A DNA stretch of 64,000 nt, taken from assembly GCF_947179165.1 (NCBI RefSeq), contig NC_077242.1, forward strand, positions 46,641,097-46,705,096, in the 5' to 3' direction. Of this stretch, positions 1-10,935 are shown piece by piece. Source of the stretch: Solanum dulcamara (taxonomy: Eukaryota; Streptophyta; Magnoliopsida; Solanales; Solanaceae). Both the position numbers and the translations under genes were made by a program. The notes under the pieces are model-generated. The model saw nothing but the letters and a program-made list of their open reading frames with translations. It was not told the origin of the DNA and searched no databases. Each line of letters begins with the position of its first letter. Positions within the stretch are counted from its first letter, which is position 1.

Positions 1-58
1 TTGCCTACTAGAAGGTCGTAGTAGACGCCATCATGACTTGAGAAATTAGGTCGTGAAA
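1..58 (+). repeat. E1 5' LTR, last 58 bp
   Basis: The sequence ends in GTGAAA where intact copies end in GTGACA, followed by AG and the primer site. It matches the E3 LTR end (the CATCATGACYTGAGAAAT block) and not the 3' LTR of E1. The rest of this LTR lies outside the window. Confidence 0.75.
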
Positions 59-61
59 AGT

Positions 62-73
62 TGGTATTAGAGC
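62..73 (+). promoter_or_regulatory. Primer-binding site of E1 (tRNA-iMet type)
   Basis: TGGTATTAGAGC is the known plant initiator tRNA-Met complement TGGTATCAGAGC with one C-to-T change. It sits 3 bases after the LTR end, as expected for the start of minus-strand DNA synthesis. Confidence 0.85.
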
Positions 74-201
74 CTCAGGTTCACGGTCTCACTTGTACAG
101 AGCTGTAGGATGTCTTTAGGAATGTGTCTTTTTTGTTCGTAGTCATGCATTGTCTGTCTTATTAGTTTCTGGATATATCACTTGGTCCACTCTTTTACAA
201 G

Positions 202-1660
202 ATGGCTCGCATGTGCGCTAGAGGTAGAGGCCGACCTCGAGGCCATGCCAGGGCTACAATACTAGCTCAGAACAAAGAGAAGATTCCAGAGCCAGAGGTA
301 GAGCTACCAGTAGCCCCAGCACATCAGCAGCCGGTGGGCCTAGGACCAGCCTAGCCACCGCCTGAGCCAGTTGCAACTCCGAACTTATAGGCGATGTTCG
401 CACAGATTTTGGTTGCTATTGGGGGTATGTAGCAGCCCCAACCCTAGTTTCTCTAGTGCTGCATGACCAGCCTGCACCAGAGGCACCAGTTGTTCAGCAG
501 CCACCATCACCTGCTGCTCAACCTAATAATTTGGAGGGATCATTTCGCTTCGGGAGCAGAAGATGCTCGGGCTGTTCCTTAGACTATCACTATTGAGGTT
601 TTTTGGGGATATGGGTGAGGATGCCCATGAGTTTCTACTTAATATTCGAGAGCGGCTGCAGTCTTTGGGGCTAATTGAGTCGAGAGAAGCCAACTTTACT
701 ACTTATCAGTTAGACGGTCCTATCCAATAGTGGTGACATTCATACTTAGAGACCAGGCCAGCTGGGTCTACACTGGTGTCTTGGGCTGAGTTTTCAGAGG
801 TATTCTTGGCCTGATTTATTCGCAGGAGTGTTAGAGACTAGTTTTGAGATCAGTTTTTGCGGTTGGAGTAGGGATCCATGACAGTATCAGAGTACGAGTC
901 CTGATTCTACGAGCTCTCTAGGCATGCCGCCATGATCTTACCTATTAGGGAGGAGAGAGTTTGATGCTTCATCAGAGGATTGAGGCTCCAATTACGGATT
1001 GAGACTTAGTCTTTAGTCTCAGTGGGTCGCTCATTTTTTGATGTAGTAGACCATGCCTGAATGCTTGAGGAGCTCCATCACGAGGCCCAAGGGGGCAGTG
1101 GCAAGAGAGCTAGGTAGGAGGATAGTCAGGGTGAGCATCGCTTTATACCTAGGAGTCCTATGACAGATCTCGCCAAAGATTTTCAGCCAGGCCAGTCTAG
1201 CCGCCCTTTCCAGGCCTCTATTCAGACTTCAGAGGGTGACCAGCACTATGAGGGTGGCTCTAGTGCCAATCCGAGTCAATCCTGAGGTGATTCACAAATG
1301 GGTTCTTCCGACCGAGGTGGCCGACCTCCAACTGGGAGCCGACAGTCATAGACGTGCTATGAGTGTAGGGAGCTAGATCATTGGTCCGGCATGTGCTCTC
1401 ACCGTAGGCCAGCCTTACCCGTTTTATAAGTAGCTAGACCTGCATTAACAGTGGCATCTCTAGTTAGAGGCGAATGCTAGGTCCAGGATTGTAGGAGTGG
1501 TCATCAGGGTGTACGAGGAGGTCTTCGAGGAGGCAGAGTAGGGGGTAGGGTCAATGCACAGGGTAGAGGAGCCCAAGCCCACTTTTATGTAGATCCACTT
1601 AGAGTAGAGGCTGAGGCCTCAGATGATTTGATCATAGGTATGATTTTATTATATCGTTAG
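202..1660 (+). pseudogene. gag remnant of E1
   Basis: Remnant of the capsid/nucleocapsid polyprotein. The ATG at 202 opens a basic RGRGRPRG-type N-terminus, a common start in this clade, and a TAG follows at 352-354. The capsid region is scattered over several frames. The CCHC zinc knuckle at 1355-1396 is intact (C-x2-C-x4-H-x4-C, read as CYEC..H....C) and is the only complete knuckle among the copies here. A glycine/arginine-rich stretch follows (about 1500-1570). Not translatable as one protein. Confidence 0.75.
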
Positions 1661-4047
1661 CCCGCATCTACTTTATTTGATCCAGGATTTACCTATTCTT
1701 ATATATCTGCATATTGTGCCCCTTGACTGGTATGAGTCCGGATCCCTTAGTTGAGCCATTGCGTATTTCAACCTCGGTAGATGATTATTTAGTAGTGGAT
1801 CAAGTTTTTAGATCTTGCGTGGTGACTATTCAGGGGTGAGACAATAGGGTTGATCTCATTTTGCTTGATATGGTGAATTTTGATTTGATTTTGGGCATGG
1901 ACCGGTTATCCCCTCACTGTGAGATCTTTGATTGCTATGCCAAGACCATTACCTTAGCCATGCTTGGTATTTTGCTGGTAGTGTGGCAGGGCTCTTATAG
2001 TCGCACACCGATTAGGGTAATCTCTTTTATTCAGGCTCGGAGGTTAGTGGCTAGCGGGTGCTTGGCATACTTGGCTTCTTTTAGAGATGTGAGTAGAGAG
2101 GGCCCTGTGGTTGACTCAGTACCTATTGTCTAAGAGTTTGCAGATATGTTTCCTACCGATCTGCCTGGCCATCCTCCTGATTGCGATATTGACTTCGCCA
2201 TTGATGTAGAGCTGGGTAATCCTCCTATTTCCATCCCACCATACCGAATGGACCCCACATAGCTCAAAAAGCTCAGTGTTCAGCTTCAAGATATCTTGGA
2301 TAAAGGATTCATTCGGCCTTGTGTATCTCTTTGGGGTGCCCCAGTACTATTTGTTAACAAGAACGATGGTATTATGCGAATGTGTATTGATTATAGGGAG
2401 TTGAACAAGGTGACGATGAAGAAGCGTTACCCTATACCTAGGATTGATGATCTGTTTCACCTGCTTCAGGGTGTCATGGTATTTTCTAAGATTGATTTGA
2501 GATCCGGCTACTCCCATTTGGGGATTAAGGTAGCGGATGTTTCTAAGACCATATTTAGGACTTTTATGGCCACTATAAGTTCCTAGTGATGTCTTTTAGG
2601 TTGTCTAATGCCTCTGCCGCATTCATGGACTTGATGATTCGAGTGTTCAAGTCATACTTGGACTCATTTTTCATAGTCTTCATTGATGACATTCTGGTAT
2701 ACTTGCAAAGCCGGGATGAGCATGAGCAGCATTTGTGAGTAGTTCTCCAAACTTTGAGAGATCAGTGACTTTATGCCAAGTTCTCAAAGTGCGAGTTTTG
2801 GATTAAGGTCATTGCATCCTTGGGGTATATGGTGTCCAAGGATGGTATTATGGTAGATTTGGTAAAGATTGAGGCTATTCATGATTGGGCCTAGCCCACC
2901 TATGTGCTGAGATTAGTAGCTTCATCGAGTTGGCAGGGTACTGTAGGTGCTTTATTGAGGGGTTCTCTACTATAGTGATACCTCTGACTTGGTTAACTCG
3001 CCAGGATGTTCTGTTTGTGTGGTCAGAGAAGTATGAGAGAAACTTGCTGAGGCTCAAGGAGTTTCTTACCACCGCTCCTATATTGACTCTTCCAGTTGAA
3101 GGTAGGGTATTCACCATTTATTATGATGCATCCAACATTGGTTTGGGTTGTGTGTTGATGCAATAGGTTCGAGTTATTGCTTATGAGTCGAGGCAACTTA
3201 AGTTGCACGAGCACAACTTCCCCACTCATGACTTAGAGTTGGCAGTAGTTGTTTTTCGCTTAAGATTTTGAGGCACTTCTTGTATGGAGTTCGTTGCTAG
3301 ACTTACACTAATAACATGAGACTTTAGTATATTATGACCTAGAGGGATCTTAATTTGAGGTAGCGCCGCTGGATTGAGCTCCTGAATGACTATGACCTCT
3401 CCATTCTCTACCATCCGTGTAAGGCGAATGTAGTAACAAATGCCTTGTGTCGAAAGGCGATGAGTATGGGTATTCTAGCCTTCCTTTCTACTATGGAGGG
3501 ACCATTAGCTTTGGCTATCCATTCCTTAGCTAACCAGATGATTCGACTTGACATATCTGATTCTTAGTATGTGCTAACTTATGTGGGAGCTCAGTCATCT
3601 CTATTGTATCGGATTCGCAGCCATCAGTTTGAGGATGAGGATTTAATTGTTATTCGAGATCAGGTTTTAGGAGGTGATGCCGGCCTGGCTTCGTTAGATT
3701 CAGATGGGGTTTTGATATTTGATGGTCATCTTTGTGTTCCAAAATTTGGGGGTCTAATTCAGTTGATCCTTAGTGAGGCCCATGATTCCAGATATTTTAT
3801 CCATCTGGGCACCGCTAAGATGTATCGTGACTTGAGGAAGAATTATTGGTCGAGTGGCATGAGGAAAGTTTTTGCGGATTATGTGTCTTGTTGTTTGAGT
3901 TGTCAGCAGTTTAAGGCCTGGTGGCGAGCTTCAGAGATTACCCATTCTTGAGTGAAAGTGGGAGTGGATCACCATGGATTTCATTATGGGGTTGCCTCGC
4001 ACTTCCCATGGTCTTGATAGTGGTTGGGTCATCATGGATAGAATTGA
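1661..4047 (+). pseudogene. pol remnant of E1: PR, RT, RNase H, integrase N-part
   Basis: The protease site reads D-P-G, with the Asp codon at 1679-1681, and the later PR part is open at 1861-2133 (LILGMDRLS). RT is open at 2296-2586 ([22 protein letters not shown]), then shifts frame. The catalytic FIDD lies at 2679-2690. RNase H is readable in pieces at about 2950-3460 (YYDASNIGLG, ANVVTNAL). The integrase zinc region is open at 3571-3951, but the second His of HHCC is Arg (MYRDLR). The first catalytic Asp codon of integrase is at 3977-3979. The second Asp and the Glu are gone because the frame jumps to another family's C-terminus at about 4041. The enzyme set is dead. Confidence 0.85.
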
Positions 4048-4221
4048 TATGAGGAAGTCCAAGTTGAGATCCTAGACCGACAGGTTAGGTAGTTGAGAAA
4101 TAAATAAATAACTTCAGTCAAGGTTTTATAGAGGAACCAAGAGGTTGAGTGTGCTACATGGGAAGCCAAAGCTGATATGATGTCGCGATATCCTCATCTC
4201 TTTCCTTCTGTGCCTAGTTGA
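4042..4221 (+). pseudogene. E1 integrase C-terminal chromodomain remnant (family A)
   Basis: Readable as DRQV..LRNK..SVKVL..NQEVECATWEA and then a RYPHLF motif, ending at TGA 4219-4221. This is the chromodomain-like tail of Tekay integrases, thought to steer integration to chromatin. It carries in-frame stops and resembles E2 and E9 at the same place. It is joined directly to the family B integrase core with the catalytic core missing. Confidence 0.75.
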
Positions 4222-4463
4222 GGTACTTAGTTCCTTCATGATCCATTTAGTCCAAACCATGTGTTTCAGTTATTCACATGTTTTCATATGCATCCATGTT
4301 CATGAAATGAGTTCTAAAATCAGGTTTTATTTTGAGATTGAGTATTTCATGTTTTATGCACTTTCGTTATGGTTTGCATTTATATAGGGCTTCTATGTTC
4401 CTTTCCTATTCATTCATGCTAATTTGAGGCTCATTCAAGGACGAATGTTCCCAAAAGGGAGAC
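4222..4463 (+). other. E1 3' untranslated region and polypurine tract
   Basis: Non-coding stretch after pol. It holds the conserved ACGAATGTTCCCAAAAGGGAGA block (AAGGACGAATGTTC in part), whose purine run AAAAGGGAGA at 4453-4462 is the expected primer for plus-strand synthesis. Similar blocks precede every 3' LTR in this window. Confidence 0.7.
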
Positions 4464-6649
4464 CCAAAAGTTGGAAAGTTAGAAAAATAAGGATTTAAGG
4501 CAATTACTCAGAAAAATGCCAGTTTTTGGCACCATGTGTGCTTCACGATGCTCCTCATGGGTCGTGAAGAGGTCCATGTTCCGTTTAAGGCTCACATGGT
4601 TCCAACCTTAGAAAGGTTACTAAGATGTGAAGGACTACGAGAGGGTTCACAGATCGTGGGAGAGACAACGAGCCATGGTGGAATCCCATGGTCCGACCCT
4701 CTCGACAATCCTGAAGAGTCCCCACCACGTGAGAGGTTCATGACCCATATTTCCCTCCACGACCGTAGTGGTCTCCGTGGAGGAAATCCTGCCAAACCCA
4801 ACTTTTCCCAAAATCCACCTCAAATACCATAATCACCACCATGGGTCGTGGTGAGGTTCATAGAGCATGGTGGGTCCCTCGTGCATGCGCAATTTCAGTT
4901 TTAAATTAGGAGAACTTTGGCCTTTCCCTATATTTTCATTAATGAATGTGGATGATTTTTGAGAGTTTATTCTAACCTATTAACTATCCTAATCCCTCCT
5001 AACCATCTCATTCTCATCCTATAACTCTAAATCAAAATCTTCTCTCTAAAAGAGTGCTCTCCAAGTTTGCTTCTTTCTCAAGCAAATTCTAAGAATTTCT
5101 TCAAGGTCAAGCTTTAATTTTCTGAAATTTAGGGCTTCTAAAGGTCAAGATATGTGAAAATTCATCTTTGGTCCCTTTCACCCATAAAATCCTAAAGATC
5201 TCTTCTCAAATCTCTCATGAATATCTTCTAAAAGCCATATTTCATGATTTTTATTGAGTCTTCTTAATTATGATATATTTCGATGCTATTAGCCTAATTA
5301 TGCATAATTCCCATTACATTGCATGATTTTATGATGAATTTCAAAGACCTATGATATATGCTAGTTTCAAGTATGATTTGTGAGTTATGATCATGATTTT
5401 CAAGTTATTTCAATGAAAGCTTTATGAATGATTTTCAAAGATGCTTTATGGAAGAAGTTATGAATGATGTTTCAATGATGCTATAAGCAAGGAAGTTAAG
5501 GTGCAATAAGGACAATCCTTGCACAATAATGTTAAAAGAGGTGATACGGTCAGTTCTCACCAACTCATGGATTCTTTATGAATCAAGCAAGTTAATGAGC
5601 TATTCTTATAATCTTTCAATAACGATAGTTGATGAGCTACCATTATGTTCCTTTATAAAGATGGATTGATATTTACTATTATCTTTCTTAATGATGTTAA
5701 TGATTATGTTTCATCAAAGTTTTATTGGGGTAAAGACTTAGCACCGAGAGGATTTTAGGGTGGGATTCAATGTGGTAGCATTGTTTCTACCCAAGGAAAT
5801 CCTAGTAGAAACCTTTAGTCCCAAACTACGTTACCCACATAGGTTTAAAGATGCCAATATGGCTAAGCTAGTGGATCCACATATATAAAAGTTAAAGAGA
5901 GTACCATGACGAAGTATATCATGGCAAGGTAGCCTCCCCCTTCTCGATGTGGGGATTATTAGATTCTATGAAATAGCTCACATAGTCTTAAGTGTCGATT
6001 AAGGTCCTATCCCACACCAGTTAAAAAAAGTTATAAAGTTATCATGATGATGATATTTTAATGCATTGACCAATAACTTTAATATTTTAATATTTTCATG
6101 ATTTTACTCATGTTTTAAGATATTGATCTTGCCTCCCATGATTTATATTGATTATTTCCTATGTTTATTATTCATGCATACTTCTCAACTATTTAGTGCA
6201 TTCATGTACTAACACATACTTTTTACCTACATTGTTTTATGATGTAGGGTCTGACGATCACACTCATCCTCCTGTTAGTGGCTAGATCTTATTACACTTG
6301 TACTTGTGGTGAGTCCTCATGTTTTGAGGATGTGACACTTTTACTTTATTATGAGTTTATGAAGTTCTTTCATCATATATATTGGGTGAGCTAGGAGCTT
6401 TTTGTATGCCTCCATCTAGATTAGTAGAGGCATGTTAGAAGTTCATGGAGTCTATGTTATTGCATCCTTTGATGTTGTTTCTCCTTTATTGAGATATTAC
6501 TATTGAGACTGTACTTCCACTTGAATATTTATATTTATTGATTTAAATACCTTATGAATGCTTATGTATGATATGCTAAGAGGCTTAGTTGGAGTCCTAC
6601 GGGATTTCGATTGTCGTGTCATGCCTAGGGCCTAACTTGGGTCATGACA
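4464..6649 (+). repeat. E1 3' LTR (family A type)
   Basis: About 2.2 kb, ending in GGGTCATGACA. It is collinear with the E2 and E9 LTRs through shared blocks: the GGTATGTG segment, GACTTAGCACCGAGAGGA, AGTGGATCCACATA, TAGTCTTAAGTGTCGATTA, and the ATGTAGGG segment near the end. The usual first bases TGTAACATC seem to be lost, so the start is approximate. No coding content. Confidence 0.75.
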
Positions 6650-7504
6650 AGAACATTGGGACTAGTTTTTTCTCTCCCACATATGGTATTATTTAAACAT
6701 ATATGAGCAACATGAATACATAGATACTACAGATCAAATAATCTGACATTACACACAAAGGAATAGAAATGCAAGCAATATAGGATTGACCTTACTTGAT
6801 CCCAAATAAAATGCTTAACACATTCATAACCGCATAGCTCATTTGGAAAGTAGATCCAAACTTGAAATGGTTCACTGATTTATCAAAATAAAGAGAGAGC
6901 CAGTATCCTCATTTTCCATCAACGTTAGAAAACAGATAGAAAAGTATAAAGAAAATAAAAGCAATATGTAATCTCCCTAATCAAAATGCGAAGAGTAATA
7001 ATATATATGTAGAGAGCTGGTGGAATAAGAATGATTATTGGGTGCGATCGATGTTAATCGAAATAAATTTTAGATGGATCATTTGTGTTGGTATGTATCC
7101 TTGTGTTGCCTCTTTATTGCTGCTGCCATTGGTTCTTATTAAGAGGAAAAATGAAAAAAAAAGATGTTTGGGGATGATTCAACCAAGGTAAAACACAATT
7201 AATGGGAGAGTAATATTTATGGTAAAGAGAAGAGAAAAAGAGCGAGCGAGAGAGAGACGTTGGGGGAGGGAGTAAAACTAGGAAAGAGATTGATTTTTGG
7301 GAGGAAAAACTTTTGGTAAGACTTTTGAGGGAGTTGAAAATAAGGAAAATCTAATTTGGGGTGATTTGGAAAAATAAATATTCTTCACAAGAAAGGAAAA
7401 CAATGGTAAAAGGATTTTTCTAATTATGAAAAGATTTTACCAAGTTTGAAATTTAAATTTTGAATGTAAATTGGGCTAAATAAGATTCGATCAAAATATA
7501 TAAA
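6650..7504 (+). other. Non-retroelement spacer, possible gene-edge fragment
   Basis: AT-rich sequence (855 bp) with no similarity to the retroelements that I can see. A purine-rich run at about 7218-7275 (GAGAGAGAGACG, then GGGGGAGGG) reads as a CT-rich leader on the minus strand. About 90 bp downstream on that strand an ATG (7129-7127) sits in a good plant start context (AACCAATGGC). It opens only 16 codons (MAAAIKRQHKDTYQHK) before TGA, and no splice donor was seen nearby. It could be the broken 5' end of a host gene or chance. Confidence 0.35.
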
Positions 7505-9568
7505 TGTAATATCCCAGGCGTTTGAAAGTTGGAATATGATAAAATAAGTTAAGCATTGCCAAAATGGCCTTGATGGATTTTTAGGTCAAGTATCTAGAAA
7601 AATAAAATTTTCAAGAAATTGAATTTCTTGTGGAGTCCGCGACCACTCCATGTCGGGGAATTGGTACGTGATCGTTCAATTTTATCAAAAATCGATTTTG
7701 CTAAAAATTGCCTTGTCAGGGAGCATCTCCGCGTCGCGGACTTCAGTGCTCATTTTTATCTGAATTCAGTTTTTAAGTAGGGTCACTTTAAACTTTTTCC
7801 TACCTATTAGTGAATGAACTTGGACGTTATTTTTTTTATTCTACCCTATTAACTAACCTAAACCCCTAATCTCCCTCAAACTTTCACAATTCATCTATCT
7901 CAAGTAATTCTCTCTCTACAAAAGCTCTCAAATCACCATTGAAGACTTTCAAGCAATTCTCTCAAAAGTTTTATCAAATACTCAACATTTCTTCAAGTTT
8001 TTTCTAGATTCTCATTCATGGTATGTGGGCATCCATCCAAGGGTATCTTTCACCCAAGGAGCCCAACAAATTCTCATCTTTTGATAAATTCAAGTATGTA
8101 TTTTTATAGATTTTATGATCTCTATTTTATGTACATAGATTATGATTATGATCCTATTTAAATATGAATTAGTGATTGTTGCGTGAAATTGGAGATTTGT
8201 TTTTATGAATTCACTACATTACTCTTTACGCTTCATGATATGGATGATGGGTATTTTTAATTATACTTTCAATTGATATTATTTTCATAAATTATGTATG
8301 GGTGATATAAAGTATATGATTATGCATGTTTTCAATCCAGTTTTATAGTTTTCAAGTCAATTGATTATATATCCATGTTTTTACCTTGATTTCAAGTATA
8401 AGTCATAATCATGGAATTTCAATTGTTCAAACAAGTTGTATGAAAGAGGGCGACTTAAGACCATAATGATACTCTTATGAAGTAAGATTTTTAACGATGG
8501 ATGGTCTACACCCATATTACATGAAACACATGATAATGAGCTATTCCTATGAACACATTTTTATGAATGGATTGGTAGTTATTGATTGCCTTTCCACATG
8601 ATAAGTTTATTATTTCAATACAAAAATGAACTATGATTTAAGACAAGTATGATTTATGATAATGTTATGTATTCCGTGGGATGTTGACTTAGCATCAAGA
8701 GGACTTTGAGGTGGGGGATCGACCTAAGGGGTCTTTATTAGCAATCTCTAGTTCCTTAACTACGTTGCCACTGTAGGTTACCTTTATGGCCTATCTAGTG
8801 GATCCACATAAGGTCTACCTTGGCAAGTAGTCTCTTTATTTTCAATGTGGAAGTTATATTAGATTCTATATTATAGCTCGCATGGTCTTAAATATTGGTT
8901 ATGATTATGTCCCACATATATATGATCCTTTATGATGATTTACTTAACTAATCATATCCTTTACTTTTACATGATACTCTTATCGTTTATTATGGATTGA
9001 CTCTTCTCATGTCTACTTATGTTTTTTACTACCTCTTCTATCATGCTATTTGAAATGGTCACTTGCACAAAATGGTTTTATTATGCATTACATTGCCTAC
9101 ATACTTAGTACATTCAAACGTACTAATGTATACTTCATTACCTATATTATATCATAATGTAGGGACAAATGCTCCATCCTCTTCTCGTGGCTAGTTGGTG
9201 ATTGTTGAAGATTGTGTGGTGTCCTCATGCTTCGAGGGCAAACAAGGTCTATCTTTCCTTTTCATCATTTTTGGACTATGTTGGTACATTTAGGATTTTC
9301 CATGTAATGTCATTTATTTCCTTTGAGGGTGAGCTAGGAACATGTCCTAGTTCCCGCCTATGTTCGTTATGTAGAGGCATGTTGGATATGTGTAATGGAG
9401 TCTATGTTGTCTTGCTTTATTGTAGCTATGATATGTTCTTGGATTTCTTATGAGTTTGCTCTTATTGTTACCTTATGTATGCTTATGATATTCTAAGAGG
9501 TTTGGTTGAGAATTTTTCGACAATCCTAATCACCGTGTTACACCTAGGGCTTAGCTTGGGTCATGACA
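7505..9568 (+). repeat. E2 5' LTR
   Basis: Starts TGTAATATCCCAGG and ends GTCATGACA (2064 bp). The first 800 bp match the truncated 3' LTR at 14399-15204, including GTGGAGTC.GYGACCACTC and the GGTATGTGGGCAT..ATCCAAGGGTA segment. Short open frames inside (for example 9202-9453) are not conserved as protein and are LTR noise. Confidence 0.85.
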
Positions 9569-9572
9569 AACT

Positions 9573-9584
9573 TGGTATTAGAGC
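9573..9584 (+). promoter_or_regulatory. Primer-binding site of E2
   Basis: TGGTATTAGAGC, the initiator tRNA-Met complement with one C-to-T change, 4 bases after the LTR end. Confidence 0.85.
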
Positions 9585-9785
9585 ACAAGGTTTTGAAATA
9601 TCCTAGGTGTCCAACTTGCCGTGTCAAGTAGAGTTTTATTTATGGGTGTGAAGCGCACCACATCTATTAGTAGGAGGCTATAAGGCTTCTAAGGAAATCT
9701 TCACTTCTTTCACGATCTATGTTGTGCGATTGAGTGTGCTCTAAGTCTTTTTCCTCTAACAATTGTTCATTACAATTTTCAGAAA

Positions 9786-10935
9786 ATGCCTCGAAGAGGG
9801 ATTAATGATAATGAGGGACAAGTCCCTCAAGCTCCTAATGCCTCTTTAGCCGATCAGGTTACTCTTGCTGAATTCTGGACCGCCATCTCTATGCTAGCCT
9901 AAGCCATGACTATTCAGGTGAACGAAGGGGTAGTGGCTCATCGAAATGTGTCTACATCGACTTCAAGGATTAGGGACTTTACAATAATGAACCCTCCTAA
10001 GTTTCATGGGTCCAAGGTTGATGAGGATCCCCAAGATTTTGTTGATGAGGTGTGCAAGATTGTTTTTTATCATGGGGGTGTCTTCAAAGGAGAAGGAGGA
10101 GTTGGTGGCCTACGAACTCAAGGGTGTTGCTCAATAGTGGTTTAATCAAGAGGTCCCACAGGTTGGGAGAACTTCAAGGTGGCATTTCTTAACACTTCTT
10201 TCCACTTGAATTGAGGGAGGAAAAAGTTTTAGAGTTAATAAATCTCAAGCAAGGTAATATGAGTGTGAGGGAGCATGTCTTCAAGTTCACAAAGTTGTCC
10301 AAGAATGATCCTTCTTTGGTAGCCAATTCCCATTCCTGAATCAGTACATTTATTTCGAGAGTGTCGGACTTGGTGATGAAATAATATTGAAATGCAATGC
10401 TTATCAAATTTATGGTCATTTCTAGGCTCATGACATGTGCCTAAAAAATAAAAAGGGTAAAACTTAAGGAGAGGAAGGTGAGGGAGTCCAAGAGGGCTCG
10501 ATTTGAAGGTGGATTTTCTAAATCCAAATCCAGTAGTGGTAATGGCCACTTCCAATAAGGCCAAAGGTTCTAAGGACAAGGTCCTTCACAAACTTCCGGC
10601 AAAAGATTTGACAATGATAGGATGCCTAACCCTAAGGCCTAAAGTGGAGATAGTGGTTCTACTCTTCCTAAATGTTCCAAGTATGGGAAAAACCATGGAA
10701 GCAAATGCTTGTTTAGTACGGGTGCTTATTTGGAATGTGGTAAAATGGGGCACAAGGTCTCTGAATGTACTAATGCTACACACAAGGGGAGAGAAGGATG
10801 TCCTCAAGGGTAAGCTACTCAAGGTGGATAAGTTTAATAAGGTGGTGGCCCACGCCAAAATAGGTTCTATGCACTCCAAGCTAGACAAGATGTTGAGGAG
10901 TCTCCCGATGTGGTTACAGGTATGTGGAGGGTCTT
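9786..10935 (+). pseudogene. gag remnant of E2
   Basis: The ATG at 9786 starts MPRRGINDNEGQVPQ; TAA follows at 9900-9902 and the same frame is open again from 9906 to 10145. The capsid start RDFTIMNPPKFHGSK (about 9970-10015) is the typical entry to the Retrotrans_gag domain, with PQDFVDEV after it. Later parts shift frame; 10503-11012 is out of frame for most of its length. The nucleocapsid region reads KNHGSKC and then a CCHC knuckle at 10727-10768 whose first Cys is Tyr (Y-x2-C-x4-H-x4-C). Non-functional. Confidence 0.8.

Larger units (their letters stand above)
1..6649 (+). mobile_element. E1, chimeric decayed Ty3/gypsy (Tekay-like) element
   Basis: This is a retrotransposon copy that begins inside its 5' LTR at the window edge and runs through primer site, gag, PR, RT, RNase H and partial integrase to a 3' LTR. 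All coding parts carry stops and frameshifts. The 5' LTR end (1-58) resembles the LTR end of E3 (18340-18396). The 3' LTR end (6600-6649) resembles E2 and E9 instead, so the two ends come from different families. The switch lies near 4037-4047, inside the integrase. Clade assignment rests on domain order, the tRNA-iMet primer site and the chromodomain-like tail. Confidence 0.8.

Noticed and set aside
4536..4832. 98-codon ORF in the E1 3' LTR.
   Set aside because: Not found in the E2 or E9 LTRs; overlaps an equally long minus-strand ORF, which suggests compositional chance.
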